A stretch of 64,000 bases of DNA, from positions 1,798,001-1,862,000 of the forward strand of contig NZ_JAENZZ010000002.1 in the NCBI RefSeq assembly GCF_016612865.1. The letters run 5' to 3'. Position numbers and translations under genes: made by a program. Positions 44,722 through 53,555 of this stretch are shown piece by piece; the stretch's first letter is position 1, and the number at the start of each line of letters is the position of its first letter. Source of the DNA: Blastococcus sp. TML/M2B. GTDB taxonomy: Bacteria; Actinomycetota; Actinomycetes; Mycobacteriales; Geodermatophilaceae. Below the pieces are notes generated by a model. It was given only the letters and a program-made list of their open reading frames with translations. It did not search any database and was not told where the DNA came from.

Positions 44722-44744
44722 CGCCCACATCGGCGATGTGGGGC
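44722..44744. repeat. Palindrome copy 1 (CCCACATCG-G-CGATGTGGG), left border of the DUF559 segment
   Basis: Core palindrome at 44724-44742 with 9-bp arms around one G. The 23 bases 44722-44744 are identical, in inverted orientation, to 45757-45779 on the other side of the DUF559 gene. It lies between the DUF559 stop and purS. Confidence 0.9.
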
Positions 44745-44781
44745 CCACCGGTCCTCCATGAGCGCCAGATCGCCGATCTCG

Positions 44782-45663
44782 TCAGGCCCGCAGCGCCCGC
44801 CGGATCTCCGCGAGCACGTCGTCCGGGCGTCCGAGCACGTCCGCGGACGTGAAGCGGAGGACCGTCCAGCCGGCCGCGACGAGCCGGTTCTGCCGCCGCA
44901 GGTCGCGCACGAAGACGTCGCGCTCCCGGTGCACGTCGCCATCGAACTCCACGATCACCCGGCTCTCCGGCCATGCCAGGTCGGCGCGGGCGAGGAAGGC
45001 CCGGGCTGGGTCGCGGACGTCGTACTGGACGTCCGGAGCCGGCAGTCCCGCGTGCAGGACCAGCCAGCGGACGACCGACTCCATCGGCGACTCGGCCCGG
45101 GCGTCCCCGAGCGGCAGCACGGCCCTCGCTCGGGCACACCCACGACCGGTGGGGCGACGAGCCAGCTGCTCACCGAGCTCCGCGCGGCTCGCCAAGCCGT
45201 TCAGCACCTGATCGGTGGCTGCGAGCAGGGCCTGCGGTTCGAGGATGGCGGCCAGGTCCCGCCACGTCCTGGCCGGGGACGTCACGGGCAGCGACGCCCG
45301 CCGGAGGACGTCGTCCCCCGCCACGTCCGACCGGTACAGGCGACGGTCCACCCTGCTCTCCGCGCGGGACGTCCCGGGTATCGAGAGGTGGATGCGCTCG
45401 TCCGACCGGTCGCGGAGAGGGATCTGCAACCCCCAGAGGTCCGCCGCGGACAGGTGGCTGACGACGGCACCCGGCGGGGCGGTCAGCAGCACCGCAGCGA
45501 GGCGGCTGACCAGCTGCCCGCTCAGCGCCCTCGGGAGGTAGGTGTCCCGGGACAGCCGCACGACCTGCGGGTGCCTCAGCTCCTCGACGCTGAGACCCGC
45601 CTCGAGCACGGCACCCCTCGTCGTCGGGCCGGTGATCCGCGACCGCGGCCTTCGCTTCGGCAT
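44782..45663 (-). CDS. DUF559 protein with Vsr/PD-(D/E)xK-like nuclease fold
   Basis: 293 residues from ATG 45663. The N-terminal part resembles AbiEi-type winged-helix proteins: SVEELRHPQVVRLSRDTYLPRAL, then VVSHLSAADLWGLQIP. The C-terminal 110 residues are DUF559: SPMESVVRWLVLHAGLPAPDVQYDV, ADLAWPESRVIVEFDGDVHRERDVFVRDLRRQNRLVAAGWTVLRFTSADVLGRPD, with Glu and Asp of the putative nuclease site (VEFDGD). Such proteins are multi-copy in actinobacteria, and their activity is not established. It separates purC from purS in the purine operon and is bracketed by inverted palindromes. Confidence 0.82.
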   Translation of the reverse strand: MPKRRPRSRITGPTTRGAVLEAGLSVEELRHPQVVRLSRDTYLPRALSGQLVSRLAAVLLTAPPGAVVSHLSAADLWGLQIPLRDRSDERIHLSIPGTSRAESRVDRRLYRSDVAGDDVLRRASLPVTSPARTWRDLAAILEPQALLAATDQVLNGLASRAELGEQLARRPTGRGCARARAVLPLGDARAESPMESVVRWLVLHAGLPAPDVQYDVRDPARAFLARADLAWPESRVIVEFDGDVHRERDVFVRDLRRQNRLVAAGWTVLRFTSADVLGRPDDVLAEIRRALRA

Positions 45664-45716
45664 CCCGGCAGCATCGACGATCCAGCGCCGCCGCCCGGGC
45701 GTCGTCCACAGCCACC

Positions 45717-45739
45717 CGCCCACATCGGCGATGTGGGCG
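45717..45739. repeat. Palindrome copy 2
   Basis: 11-bp arms (CGCCCACATCG and complement) around a central G, 53 bases upstream of the DUF559 ATG. The core is identical to copy 1. Only 17 bases separate it from copy 3. Confidence 0.9.
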
Positions 45740-45756
45740 CATAGCGGCGTTCTTGA

Positions 45757-45779
45757 GCCCCACATCGCCGATGTGGGCG
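45757..45779. repeat. Palindrome copy 3, right border, inverted relative to copy 1
   Basis: The core at 45759-45777 has central C instead of G, that is, the complement orientation. The whole 23 bases are the exact reverse complement of 44722-44744. It ends 24 bases before the purC stop, so it may also terminate the purC message. Confidence 0.9.
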
Positions 45780-45802
45780 TCACTGAGCGGGGAGGCGTGG
45801 AG

Positions 45803-46672
45803 TCAGAAGGGGGTGCCGGTGAGGCGTTCGTAGGCGGCGACGTAGCGCTCGCGGGTGGCGGCAACGACGTCGGCGGGCAGCTCGGGCGGCTCGGAGACGC
45901 GGTCCCAGCCGGACGACGTCAGCCAGTCGCGGACGAACTGCTTGTCGTAGGAGGGCTGCACCGATCCCGGCGCCCACGACGAGGCCGGCCAGAAGCGGGA
46001 CGAGTCCGGGGTGAGCACCTCGTCGCCCAGCACCAGCTGCCCGCCGGAGAGCCCGAACTCGAACTTGGTGTCGGCCAGCACGATCCCGGCGTCGCGGGCG
46101 ATCTCCGCGCCCCGCCGGTACAGCGCCAGGGTCAGCTCGCGCAGCTCCTCGGCCCGCTCGGCCCCGACCAGCGCGACCACCCGCGGGAAGTCGATCGGCT
46201 CGTCGTGCTCGCCGATCTCCGCCTTGGTGGACGGCGTGAACACCGGCGCGGGCAGCTGCGAGCCCTCGACCAGCCCGGCCGGGAGGACGACGTCGCGGAT
46301 CGAGCCGGTCCGCCGGTACTCGGCCGTGCCTCCGCCGGAGAGGTAACCGCGGGCCACGCACTCGACCGGCAGCATCTCCAGCCGGCGCACGAGCATCGCG
46401 CGGCCGGCGACGGCGTCCGGCACGTCGGTCGCCGACACCAGGTGGTGGGTCGCGCCGAAGGAGTCCAGCACCGGCGCGAGCTGCTCGAACCACCACACCG
46501 ACAGCCGGGTCAGCACGACCCCTTTGTCCGGGATCGGCGTCGGCAGCACCCAGTCGTAGGCGGAGATGCGGTCCGACGCCACCAGCAGCAGCCGGTCGTC
46601 GCCGGCGTCGTAGACCTCCCGCACCTTTCCGCGGGCGACCAGGGGGAGGTCCACGGCCGGGCCCGGGCTCAC
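45803..46672 (-). CDS. purC: Phosphoribosylaminoimidazole-succinocarboxamide synthase
   Basis: 289 residues from GTG 46672, overlapping the purB stop (GTGA). CAIR + Asp + ATP to SAICAR. RGKVREVYDAGDDRLLLVASDRISAYDWVLP, EMLPVECVARGYLSGGG, VFTPSTKAEIGEHDEPI, DTKFEFGL and DEVLTPDSSRFWPA are the standard PurC blocks (eukaryote-like long form). Complete. Confidence 0.96.
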   Translation of the reverse strand: MSPGPAVDLPLVARGKVREVYDAGDDRLLLVASDRISAYDWVLPTPIPDKGVVLTRLSVWWFEQLAPVLDSFGATHHLVSATDVPDAVAGRAMLVRRLEMLPVECVARGYLSGGGTAEYRRTGSIRDVVLPAGLVEGSQLPAPVFTPSTKAEIGEHDEPIDFPRVVALVGAERAEELRELTLALYRRGAEIARDAGIVLADTKFEFGLSGGQLVLGDEVLTPDSSRFWPASSWAPGSVQPSYDKQFVRDWLTSSGWDRVSEPPELPADVVAATRERYVAAYERLTGTPF

Positions 46673-47985
46673 GACAGCGCCGCGAGCCGGTCGAACAGCG
46701 GGCCGAGGTTGGCCACGTACCGCTCGGGGCGGCAGATCTCGTCCAGCCGCGCCTCGTCCAGCGCGACACCGGAGGCGGCCGCGCGCTCGCGCAGGGTCGA
46801 GCGGAACGGGGTGCCGCTGTTCCACGTCTCCATCGCCGCGGTCTGCACCAGCGCGTAGGCGTCCTCGCGGGAGAGCCCGCCCTCCACCAGCTCCAGCAGC
46901 ACCGACGAGGTGTAGATCAGCCCGCCGGTGGACTCCAGGTTGGCCCGCATCCGGTCGGCGTCGACGACGAGGTTCTCGACCAGGCCGGTGGTGAGGTGCA
47001 GCAGGTAGTCGGTGGTGATCGCGGCGTCGGGCAGGAACACGCGCTCGGTGGAGGAGTGCGAGATGTCCCGCTCGTGCCAGAGCGGGATGCCCTCCATGAC
47101 CGGCACGATCGCCGCCCGCACGACCCGCGCCAGCCCGGCGATGCGCTCCGAGCGGATCGGGTTCTTCTTGTGCGGCATCGCGCTCGAGCCCTTCTGGCCC
47201 GACCCGAACGCCTCCGACAGCTCGCGCACCTCGGTGCGCTGACCGTGCCGGACCTCCAGGGCGACGGTCTCGCACACGGTGGCGAGCACGGCCAGCGCCG
47301 AGACCCACTCCGAGATCGAGTCGCGCAGCACGACCTGCGTCGAGGCGTCGGCGGGCCGCAGGCCCAGGGCCTCGGCCACGGTGACCTCGACGGAGGGGTC
47401 GATGAGCGAGTAGGTGCCGACGGCGCCGGAGATGGCGACGACGCCGACGCGCTCGCGCGCCGCCTTCAGCCGGTCGCGGGAGCGGGCGGCGGCGAAGGCG
47501 AGGTCGGCGACGCGGTGGCCCCAGACGACGGGCTCGGCGTGCACGCCGTGGGTGCGGCCCACGCGGATCGTCGAGCGGTGCGCCAGGCCGTGGTCGCGCA
47601 GCGCGGCGACCAGCCGGTCGGCCTTGGCCAGCAGGACGTCGGTGGCGTCGGTGAGCTGGACGGCCAGCGCGGTGTCCAGCAGGTCCGACGACGTCATGCC
47701 GTGGTGCACGTAGGCGGCGGCCGAGCGCGGCTCGGTGTTGTCGGCCCAGGCGGTGAGGAAGGCGATGACGTCGTGCTGCGTCGTCTCCTCGATCTCCGCG
47801 ACCCGCTCCGGGGTCGGCGGGGGCGCGTTCCGCACCGGCTCGACGACGTCGGCGGGCACCCGGCCGGCGGCGGCGTGCGCCTCGAGGACGAGCGTCTCGA
47901 CGCGGCACCACAGCTCGTACTTGTGCTGGTCGCTCCAGACCTCCCCCATCTCGGGGAGCGTGTACCGCTCGATCACCGGGACCAC
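46669..47985 (-). CDS. purB: Adenylosuccinate lyase
   Basis: 438 residues from GTG 47985 (a second GTG three codons later is possible). It cleaves SAICAR and adenylosuccinate. The fumarase-superfamily signature GSSAMPHKKNP is intact; HHGMTSSDLLDTA and GRTHGVHAEP contain the catalytic His residues. Normal length for the 430-residue subfamily. Second gene of purD-purB-purC. Confidence 0.96.
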   Translation of the reverse strand: MVPVIERYTLPEMGEVWSDQHKYELWCRVETLVLEAHAAAGRVPADVVEPVRNAPPPTPERVAEIEETTQHDVIAFLTAWADNTEPRSAAAYVHHGMTSSDLLDTALAVQLTDATDVLLAKADRLVAALRDHGLAHRSTIRVGRTHGVHAEPVVWGHRVADLAFAAARSRDRLKAARERVGVVAISGAVGTYSLIDPSVEVTVAEALGLRPADASTQVVLRDSISEWVSALAVLATVCETVALEVRHGQRTEVRELSEAFGSGQKGSSAMPHKKNPIRSERIAGLARVVRAAIVPVMEGIPLWHERDISHSSTERVFLPDAAITTDYLLHLTTGLVENLVVDADRMRANLESTGGLIYTSSVLLELVEGGLSREDAYALVQTAAMETWNSGTPFRSTLRERAAASGVALDEARLDEICRPERYVANLGPLFDRLAALS

Positions 47986-48025
47986 CTCGTCGCCATCAGC
48001 ACGGGACCAGTCTCCCGCAGGCCGG

Positions 48026-49297
48026 TCAGGGCAGGACGATCCGCCCCTCGACGGCGCCCAGCGCGATGTCGGTGCGCCAGTGCGCGCCGGTCAGCCGGAC
48101 GCCGGCGACCCGCTCGTAGGCGGTCTGCCGCGCGGCGGCGAGGTCCTCGCCCACGGCGGTCACCGCGAGCACCCGGCCCCCCGCCGAGACCACGGTGCCG
48201 TCGTCGGCCAGCGCCGTCCCGGCGTGCAGCACGCCCTCGCCGTCGGCGCCGGTGATCGGGTCGCCGGTGCGCGGCGCCTCGGGATAGCCGGAGGCCGCGA
48301 CCACCACGGTCACCGCGGCACCGGGCCGCCACTCCAGCGGCGGGTGGTCGGCCAGCGTGCCGGTGGCCGCGGCGTGCAGCAGCCCGGCGAGCGGGGTGGC
48401 CAGCAGCGGGAGCACGACCTCGGTCTCCGGGTCGCCGAAGCGGGCGTTGAACTCGACCACCCGCACGCCGCGGGAAGTCAGCGCCAGCCCGGCGTAGAGC
48501 AGGCCGCTGAACGGCTCCCCGCGGCGGGCCATCTCGTCGACGGTCGGCTGCAGCACGGTGGCCAGCACCTCCTCGACCAGCCCGGCCGGCGCCCAGGGCA
48601 GCGGTGCGTAGGCGCCCATCCCGCCGGTGTTGGGGCCGCCGTCGCCGTCGTCGCGCCGCTTGAAGTCCTGGGCCGGCACCAGCGGCAGCACCGTCGTCCC
48701 GTCGGTGACGGCGAACAGCGAGACCTCGGGGCCGTCCAGGAACTCCTCGACCAGCACCGCTCCCCCGGCGTCGAGGACGGCGCGCCCGTGGGCGACGGCG
48801 GCGTCGCGGTCCGGTGTCACCAGCACGCCCTTGCCGGCGGCCAGGCCGTCGTCCTTGACCACGTAGGGCGCGCCGCCGGTGAGCGCGGCGACCTCGTCGA
48901 GCGCCGTCTCCAGCTCGGCCGGCCCACCGACCGGCCAGGCCTGCGCGGTCGGCACACCCGCGGCGGTCATCACGTGCTTGGCGAAGGACTTGCTGCCCTC
49001 CAGCTGGGCGGCCTGCTCCGACGGGCCGAAGCAGGCGATGCCGGCGTCGCGGACGGCGTCGGCCGCCCCGGCCACCAGCGGCACCTCCGGCCCGACGACG
49101 ACGAGATCGGCGCTCCAGGAGCGGGCCAGCGCCGCGATCGCGTCGGGGTCGCGCACGTCCAGCGGGAACGGCTCCGCCAGCGCCCGGGTGCCGGCGTTCC
49201 CCGGCGCGCAGGCCAGGGCCTCGACGGCGGGGTCGGAGGTCAGAGCCACGCACAGGGCGTGCTCCCGGGCACCGGAGCCGATCACGAGCACGCGCAC
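48026..49297 (-). CDS. purD: Phosphoribosylamine-glycine ligase (GAR synthetase)
   Basis: 423 residues from ATG 49297. ATP-grasp enzyme making GAR from phosphoribosylamine and glycine. [78 protein letters not shown] and [18 protein letters not shown] are diagnostic. Probably the first gene of the long purine operon; 40 bases to purB. Confidence 0.97.
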   Translation of the reverse strand: MRVLVIGSGAREHALCVALTSDPAVEALACAPGNAGTRALAEPFPLDVRDPDAIAALARSWSADLVVVGPEVPLVAGAADAVRDAGIACFGPSEQAAQLEGSKSFAKHVMTAAGVPTAQAWPVGGPAELETALDEVAALTGGAPYVVKDDGLAAGKGVLVTPDRDAAVAHGRAVLDAGGAVLVEEFLDGPEVSLFAVTDGTTVLPLVPAQDFKRRDDGDGGPNTGGMGAYAPLPWAPAGLVEEVLATVLQPTVDEMARRGEPFSGLLYAGLALTSRGVRVVEFNARFGDPETEVVLPLLATPLAGLLHAAATGTLADHPPLEWRPGAAVTVVVAASGYPEAPRTGDPITGADGEGVLHAGTALADDGTVVSAGGRVLAVTAVGEDLAAARQTAYERVAGVRLTGAHWRTDIALGAVEGRIVLP

Positions 49298-49321
49298 GGG
49301 GCGAACGCTACCGACGCCGCC

Positions 49322-50353
49322 TCACCGCGACCGGATCGGCTGGTCGCGCATCGAGCGGTGCAGCGCCCGCACCCGGGCACGCTCCTCGGCCCGCGCCCGC
49401 GCGTCGACCCGCAGCAGCTGGCGGTGCGCCTCGGCCCGGAGCTTGCGCCAGCCCGCGAACCGCGCCGGGTCGAGCCGCCCGTCGGCGATCGCCGCGGCCA
49501 CCGCGCAGCCGGGCTCGGTGCGGTGCGCGCAGTCGCGGAAGCGGCACTCCGCGGCCAGCTCGGCCACGTCGGCGTAGGCCGCCGCCACGCCGTCGGCGTC
49601 GTCGTAGAGCCCCAGCTCGCGCATGCCGGGGGTGTCGACGAGCAGCCCCCCGCCGGGGAGGAGGTGCAGCTCGCGGGCGGTCGTCGTGTGCCGGCCCCGG
49701 CCGTCGTCGCGGATCTCCCTCGTGGCGGCCAGCTCCCGCCCGGCCAGCGCGTTCGCCAGGCTGGACTTCCCGACGCCGGACGGCCCGGCCATCGCCGCGG
49801 TGACGCCCGGGCCGAGCAGCGCGCCGAGGGCGTCGAGCCCCTCCCCCGTCAGCGCGCTCACCGCCAGGACGTCCACGCCGAGGGCGTCCTCGGACACCTC
49901 CGCGACCGCGGCCGCGACGTCGTCGCTCAGGTCGGCCTTGGTGAGGACGACGACCGGCGTCGCCCCGCTGCTCCAGGCGACCGCGAGGTAGCGCTCCACC
50001 CGGCGCAGCCGCGACGGGCCGGCCAGCGCGTCGACGACCAGCACGAGGTCGAGGTTCGCCGCCACCACCTGCGCGGCGGAGGTGCGGCCGGCCACCGTGC
50101 GGGTGAACGCGCTGCGGCGCGGCAGGACCGCGACGGCGAGGTCGTCGCGCAGCGCGACCCAGTCCCCCACGGCGGGACCGCCGAGGGCGGCGTCGGCGTA
50201 CAGGCCCGAGCCGGGGTGCACGCGCCGCTCGCCGTCCGCGGTCAGGACGGCGAGCAGGCTCCGGTCGACGCGCGCCACGCGGCCGGGCGCCGTGCCGGCG
50301 GGCAGCTGCGCGGCGAGCTCCGCGCGCCAGCCCAGGGTCGGGAGGAGGGTCAC
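49322..50353 (-). CDS. rsgA: Ribosome small-subunit-dependent GTPase A
   Basis: 343 residues from GTG 50353. The N-terminal OB-fold is followed by a circularly permuted GTPase with motifs in the order G4 (LTKAD), G5 (VSALTGEGL), G1 (GPSGVGKSSLANAL), G3 (VDTPGM). The C-terminal zinc region has CRFRDCAHRTEPGC. It acts late in 30S assembly. It ends 24 bases before purD starts, so it may share that transcript. Confidence 0.94.
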   Translation of the reverse strand: MTLLPTLGWRAELAAQLPAGTAPGRVARVDRSLLAVLTADGERRVHPGSGLYADAALGGPAVGDWVALRDDLAVAVLPRRSAFTRTVAGRTSAAQVVAANLDLVLVVDALAGPSRLRRVERYLAVAWSSGATPVVVLTKADLSDDVAAAVAEVSEDALGVDVLAVSALTGEGLDALGALLGPGVTAAMAGPSGVGKSSLANALAGRELAATREIRDDGRGRHTTTARELHLLPGGGLLVDTPGMRELGLYDDADGVAAAYADVAELAAECRFRDCAHRTEPGCAVAAAIADGRLDPARFAGWRKLRAEAHRQLLRVDARARAEERARVRALHRSMRDQPIRSR

Positions 50354-50642
50354 GCCGGTCAGGGTGGGCGCGGGCCGGGCGCCGTGTCACCCGGATTTCC
50401 GGCCGCCCGACGCGGGGCGGCGTGGCATCCCTGCGCCGGGCGGTGCGGGTGGGACGACGACGCCGCGCGCGACTCGCGTCGCAACCGGATCGCAACGACG
50501 AGAGATGCGTCACTGGCCGCATGCACAACCGCAGGTCAACGCCCTGTGTGCGCGAGCGTGCGCAACACGTTGCGCGGAGTTCGCCTCCCGGCCACGTCGG
50601 TGCGATGGCATGGCAGCCATGCACGCGACCGAGTCGCTGGCC

Positions 50643-51659
50643 ATGCCGCCCGTGACCCGCCTTCCCCGTCCCGCCGTGATCGGGCACCGTGGCGCCCCGT
50701 CGTACCGGCCCGAGCACACGACCGCCGGCTACGAGCTCGCGATCGACCAGGGTGCCGACCTCATCGAGCCCGACGTCGTGGTCAGCCGCGACGGCGTCCT
50801 CGTCGTCCGGCACGAGAGCGAGCTGTCGCTGTCGACCGACGTCGCCGACCACGCCGAGTTCGCCGACCGCCGCACCACCCGCGAGGTGCACGGCCGGCCG
50901 GTGACCGGCTGGTTCACCGAGGACTTCACCCTCGCCGAGCTGCGCACGCTGCGGGCCGTCGAGCGGATGCCCGCCCTCCGCCCGTTGAACACCGCCTTCG
51001 ACGGCCGGTTCGGCATCCTCACCCTCGCCGAGGTGATCGAGCTGGCCCGCCGCCGCTCGACGCCGGAGCGCACCGTCCAGGTGCTCGTGGAGCTCAAGAC
51101 GCTCACCTGGCCCGACGACGACGGGCCCTCGCTGGCCGAGCTGACCGCCGGCGAGCTGCGCCGGCTGGGCGTCGCGGACCCCGAGGGCCCGGTGCTCGTG
51201 CAGACCTTCGACCCCCGGCTCCTGCGGGAGCTCCGCACGCGGCTGGGCGAGCAGTGCCCGCGGCTGATCCAGCTGATCGCGGACCTCCCCGGCTTCGACC
51301 CGATGGTCACCCGCGCCGGCCTGCGCGAGATCTCCACCTACGCCCAGGGCATCGCGCCGAGCCGGGAGCGGATCCTCGCCGACGCCGGGACCACCGGCGG
51401 CGTCCGGTCCCCGCTGGTCGACGACGCGCACCGGGCCGCGCTGTCGGTCTTCTGCTGGACCCTGCGCGCCGAGAACGCCTTCCTGCCGGAGGAGCTGCGC
51501 CGCGGCAGCGAGCCCGGCGCCCTCGGCGATGCGTTCGCGGAGGCCCGGCAGCTGCTCGACCTCGGGCTCGACGGCCTGATCACCGATTCGCCCGACCACG
51601 CCGTCACCGCGCTGCGCACCCGCGCCCGGGTCCGCACCCGCCAGGCCGCCGTCGCCTGA
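50643..51659 (+). CDS. Glycerophosphodiester phosphodiesterase
   Basis: 338 residues from ATG 50643; in-frame ATGs at 50610 and 50619 are alternatives without better ribosome sites. The GDPD TIM barrel begins VIGHRGAPSYRPEHTTAGYELAIDQGADLIEPDVVVSRDGVLVVRHE, with catalytic HRG, metal ligands E-x-D and HE all intact. Later LVELKTL and the final LGLDGLITDSPDHA match the family. There is no signal peptide, so it is probably cytoplasmic. It releases glycerol-3-phosphate from glycerophosphodiesters. Divergent from rsgA. Confidence 0.91.
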   Translation: MPPVTRLPRPAVIGHRGAPSYRPEHTTAGYELAIDQGADLIEPDVVVSRDGVLVVRHESELSLSTDVADHAEFADRRTTREVHGRPVTGWFTEDFTLAELRTLRAVERMPALRPLNTAFDGRFGILTLAEVIELARRRSTPERTVQVLVELKTLTWPDDDGPSLAELTAGELRRLGVADPEGPVLVQTFDPRLLRELRTRLGEQCPRLIQLIADLPGFDPMVTRAGLREISTYAQGIAPSRERILADAGTTGGVRSPLVDDAHRAALSVFCWTLRAENAFLPEELRRGSEPGALGDAFAEARQLLDLGLDGLITDSPDHAVTALRTRARVRTRQAAVA

Positions 51660-51704
51660 CGGCGCCGTCGCCAGGCACCACCGGATCGCGGCGACCGGGA
51701 CGAC

Positions 51705-51742
51705 GCGACGGCCGGGGGAGCGGGTGCTCCCCCGGCCGTCGC
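51705..51742. terminator. Perfect 17-bp hairpin between convergent genes
   Basis: 51705-51721 and 51726-51742 are exactly complementary with a 4-nt loop. It lies between the phosphodiesterase stop (51659) and the surface-protein stop (51759). Bidirectional terminator. Confidence 0.85.
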
Positions 51743-51758
51743 CGTTCCGCGCCGAGGA

Positions 51759-53343
51759 TCAGCGCTGCGCGGTGCGCCTCCGGACGCCGAGGAGGACGGC
51801 CCCGCCGGCGGCCACGAGCGCGGCACCGACGCCCAGCCAGGGGGCGGCCTCGAAGCCGGTGTTCGCCAGCGCCGGCCCGGTGCCGGTCGCCGCGACCGGC
51901 TGGGCCGCCGCGCCGGCGGGAGCGGTCGGCGCGACCGGGATCTCCTCACCGGCGAGCGAGACGTAGCCGACGGTGCCGGCGGCGGTCACGGTGATCCAGG
52001 CGGTGCTGGACACCGCCGAGCCGTCGGGGGCGGTGCCGCTCAGGATGATCCGGTGCTTGCCCGGCTCCACGGACGCCGGCAGGTTGCTCAGGAGCCAGAA
52101 GTTGCCGGAGGAGTCGGTGACGCCGGTGGCCAGGGTGACCGGGGTCGAGTGCAGCTCGGCGATCCACGGGGAGTTCGGCTTCAGGCCGCCACCGGTCAGC
52201 TGGACCGGCGCCGACGCGACGGTGTCACCGGTGCCGAAGAGCGGCTCGACCTGGATGCCGGTGCCGGTGATCGTCGGCGTCGCGCGGATGTTGTCGACGT
52301 ACAGGCGGGCTCCGGCGGCCCCGCCCCACGACTGGTCGTAGGTGCCGGCCACGAAGACGAAGCGGTAGGTGCCCGCGCGGGGGAGCTGCACGGAGACGGT
52401 CTGCCAGGGGCTCTCGTAGCCCGTCGCGTCGAGGACCTCGACCTGCTCGCAGGTGTTCACGTCCAGGACGTAGCCGAGGACGTGGTAGTCGTCGGACGTC
52501 GGCGGCCGCCGCCCAGTCGAGCGAGACGGTGCGCGCGCCCGCGGTGGTGAAGGGGTCGCTGACGGCGGCCGGGCCGTGGGCGACGTACCCATAGGCCGAG
52601 CCGTCCATGTCGCTGGAGAGCAGCAGCGCCTGGGACGTCGGGGTCAGGTCGCTCCCGTCCATGCCCCACGCGATCCCCTCGATGTCCTCGTCCTCCTCGG
52701 CCCCCGGGGCGACCAGCTGCGACGAGAACTCCGTATAGTTGAAGAAGTCCGCGCCGGGGACGTCGTCGGCGCGCTCGGTCGGGTCCGGCACCGAGAGGTA
52801 CAGGGGGTGGACCGAGTCGTAGAAGCCGTTCGAGAAGTTCCCGTCCCCCACCGACGACCCGACGTCGCCGACGAGGACGGGCGCGCCCTCGATGAGCACG
52901 AAGAAGTCCGTGTACGTCCAGGTGTCGCCGTCCTCAGAGAACTCCACCGGGCCGTAGTGGAGCTGCAGCGCGCCGGGGGCGCCGGCGTCGGCCAGCAGGC
53001 CGTTCTCGTCGAGCCACACCGGGGTGCTGGTGCCGGGCAGGAAGACCTCGCCGTCCCCGCCGACCGGGACGGTGCCCAGCACCGGCTCGACGTCGTCGTA
53101 CCCGCGCAGGGTGGTGTAGGTGCTCGTGTCCTTCGAGACGCATCCCCCGAGACTGGTGACACCCAGGTCGACCACCTGGTCGGCGAAGCTCCAGCCGGTC
53201 ACGACGGTGTCGCCGGGGGCCCCGGTCTCGAAGTCGCCGTTGACGATGGCGCCTCCGGCGGCACCTGCCACGGACAGCGGGAGCGCGACGGACACGACCG
53301 CCGCCACCCCCAGCACGGCCGTCATGGACTGACGACGATTCAC
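51759..53343 (-). CDS. LAxTG-anchored surface protein, paralogue 1, frameshifted
   Basis: GTG 53343, GAGGAG upstream. The signal peptide TAVLGVAAVVSVALPLSVAGA is followed by a secreted beta-rich region: IVNGDFETGAPGDTVVTGWSF and GGCVSKDTSTYTTLRGYDD. The frame breaks near 52500 (SLDWAAAADV in one frame; SDDYHVLGYVLDVNTCEQVEVLDATGYESPWQTVSV in the next). One extra base explains the 1585-base span, about 527 residues. The C-terminus has LANTG, a hydrophobic helix and RRRTAQR: a sorting signal of the class E sortase type. The C-terminal 85 codons are almost identical in DNA to paralogue 2. Function unknown; no sortase is visible nearby. Confidence 0.78.
51939..52195 (-). repeat. 257-bp near-identical block, copy in paralogue 1
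   Basis: Differs from 53739-53995 at only 4 of 257 positions, exactly 1800 bases apart, while flanking parts of the two genes are diverged. It encodes the segment from GGGLKPNSPWIAELHSTPVTLATGV to YVSLAGEEI. Confidence 0.93.
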
Positions 53344-53555
53344 AGCGCACGCTCCTCTGCAGACGTGCACGGGGTGCGCACGAGAGAGCAGGAACGTAGA
53401 GCGACTACACGAGCACGGCCTGCAAGGACGCCGCGCTCTGTGAGTCGAGGGACGGATGTGCCGAGTGGTCCGCGCCGCCGATGGGACCATCCGGAGCCGG
53501 AACCGGGCCAGCCGGTGAGGTCGTGGACCACGACGTCCTCGAGGCCCGGGCCGGA

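Noticed and set aside
44782-45663. DUF559 gene as part of a toxin-antitoxin pair
   Set aside because: It resembles AbiEi-like proteins at the N-terminus, but no partner toxin gene adjoins it.
49298-49321. Purine riboswitch ahead of the purD operon
   Set aside because: Only 24 bases separate rsgA and purD, too short, and no conserved aptamer core is seen there or before purF or purA.
50354-50642. Small gene in the rsgA/GDPD divergent gap
   Set aside because: Open frames there lack ribosome sites and coding character; the gap is best read as two promoters.
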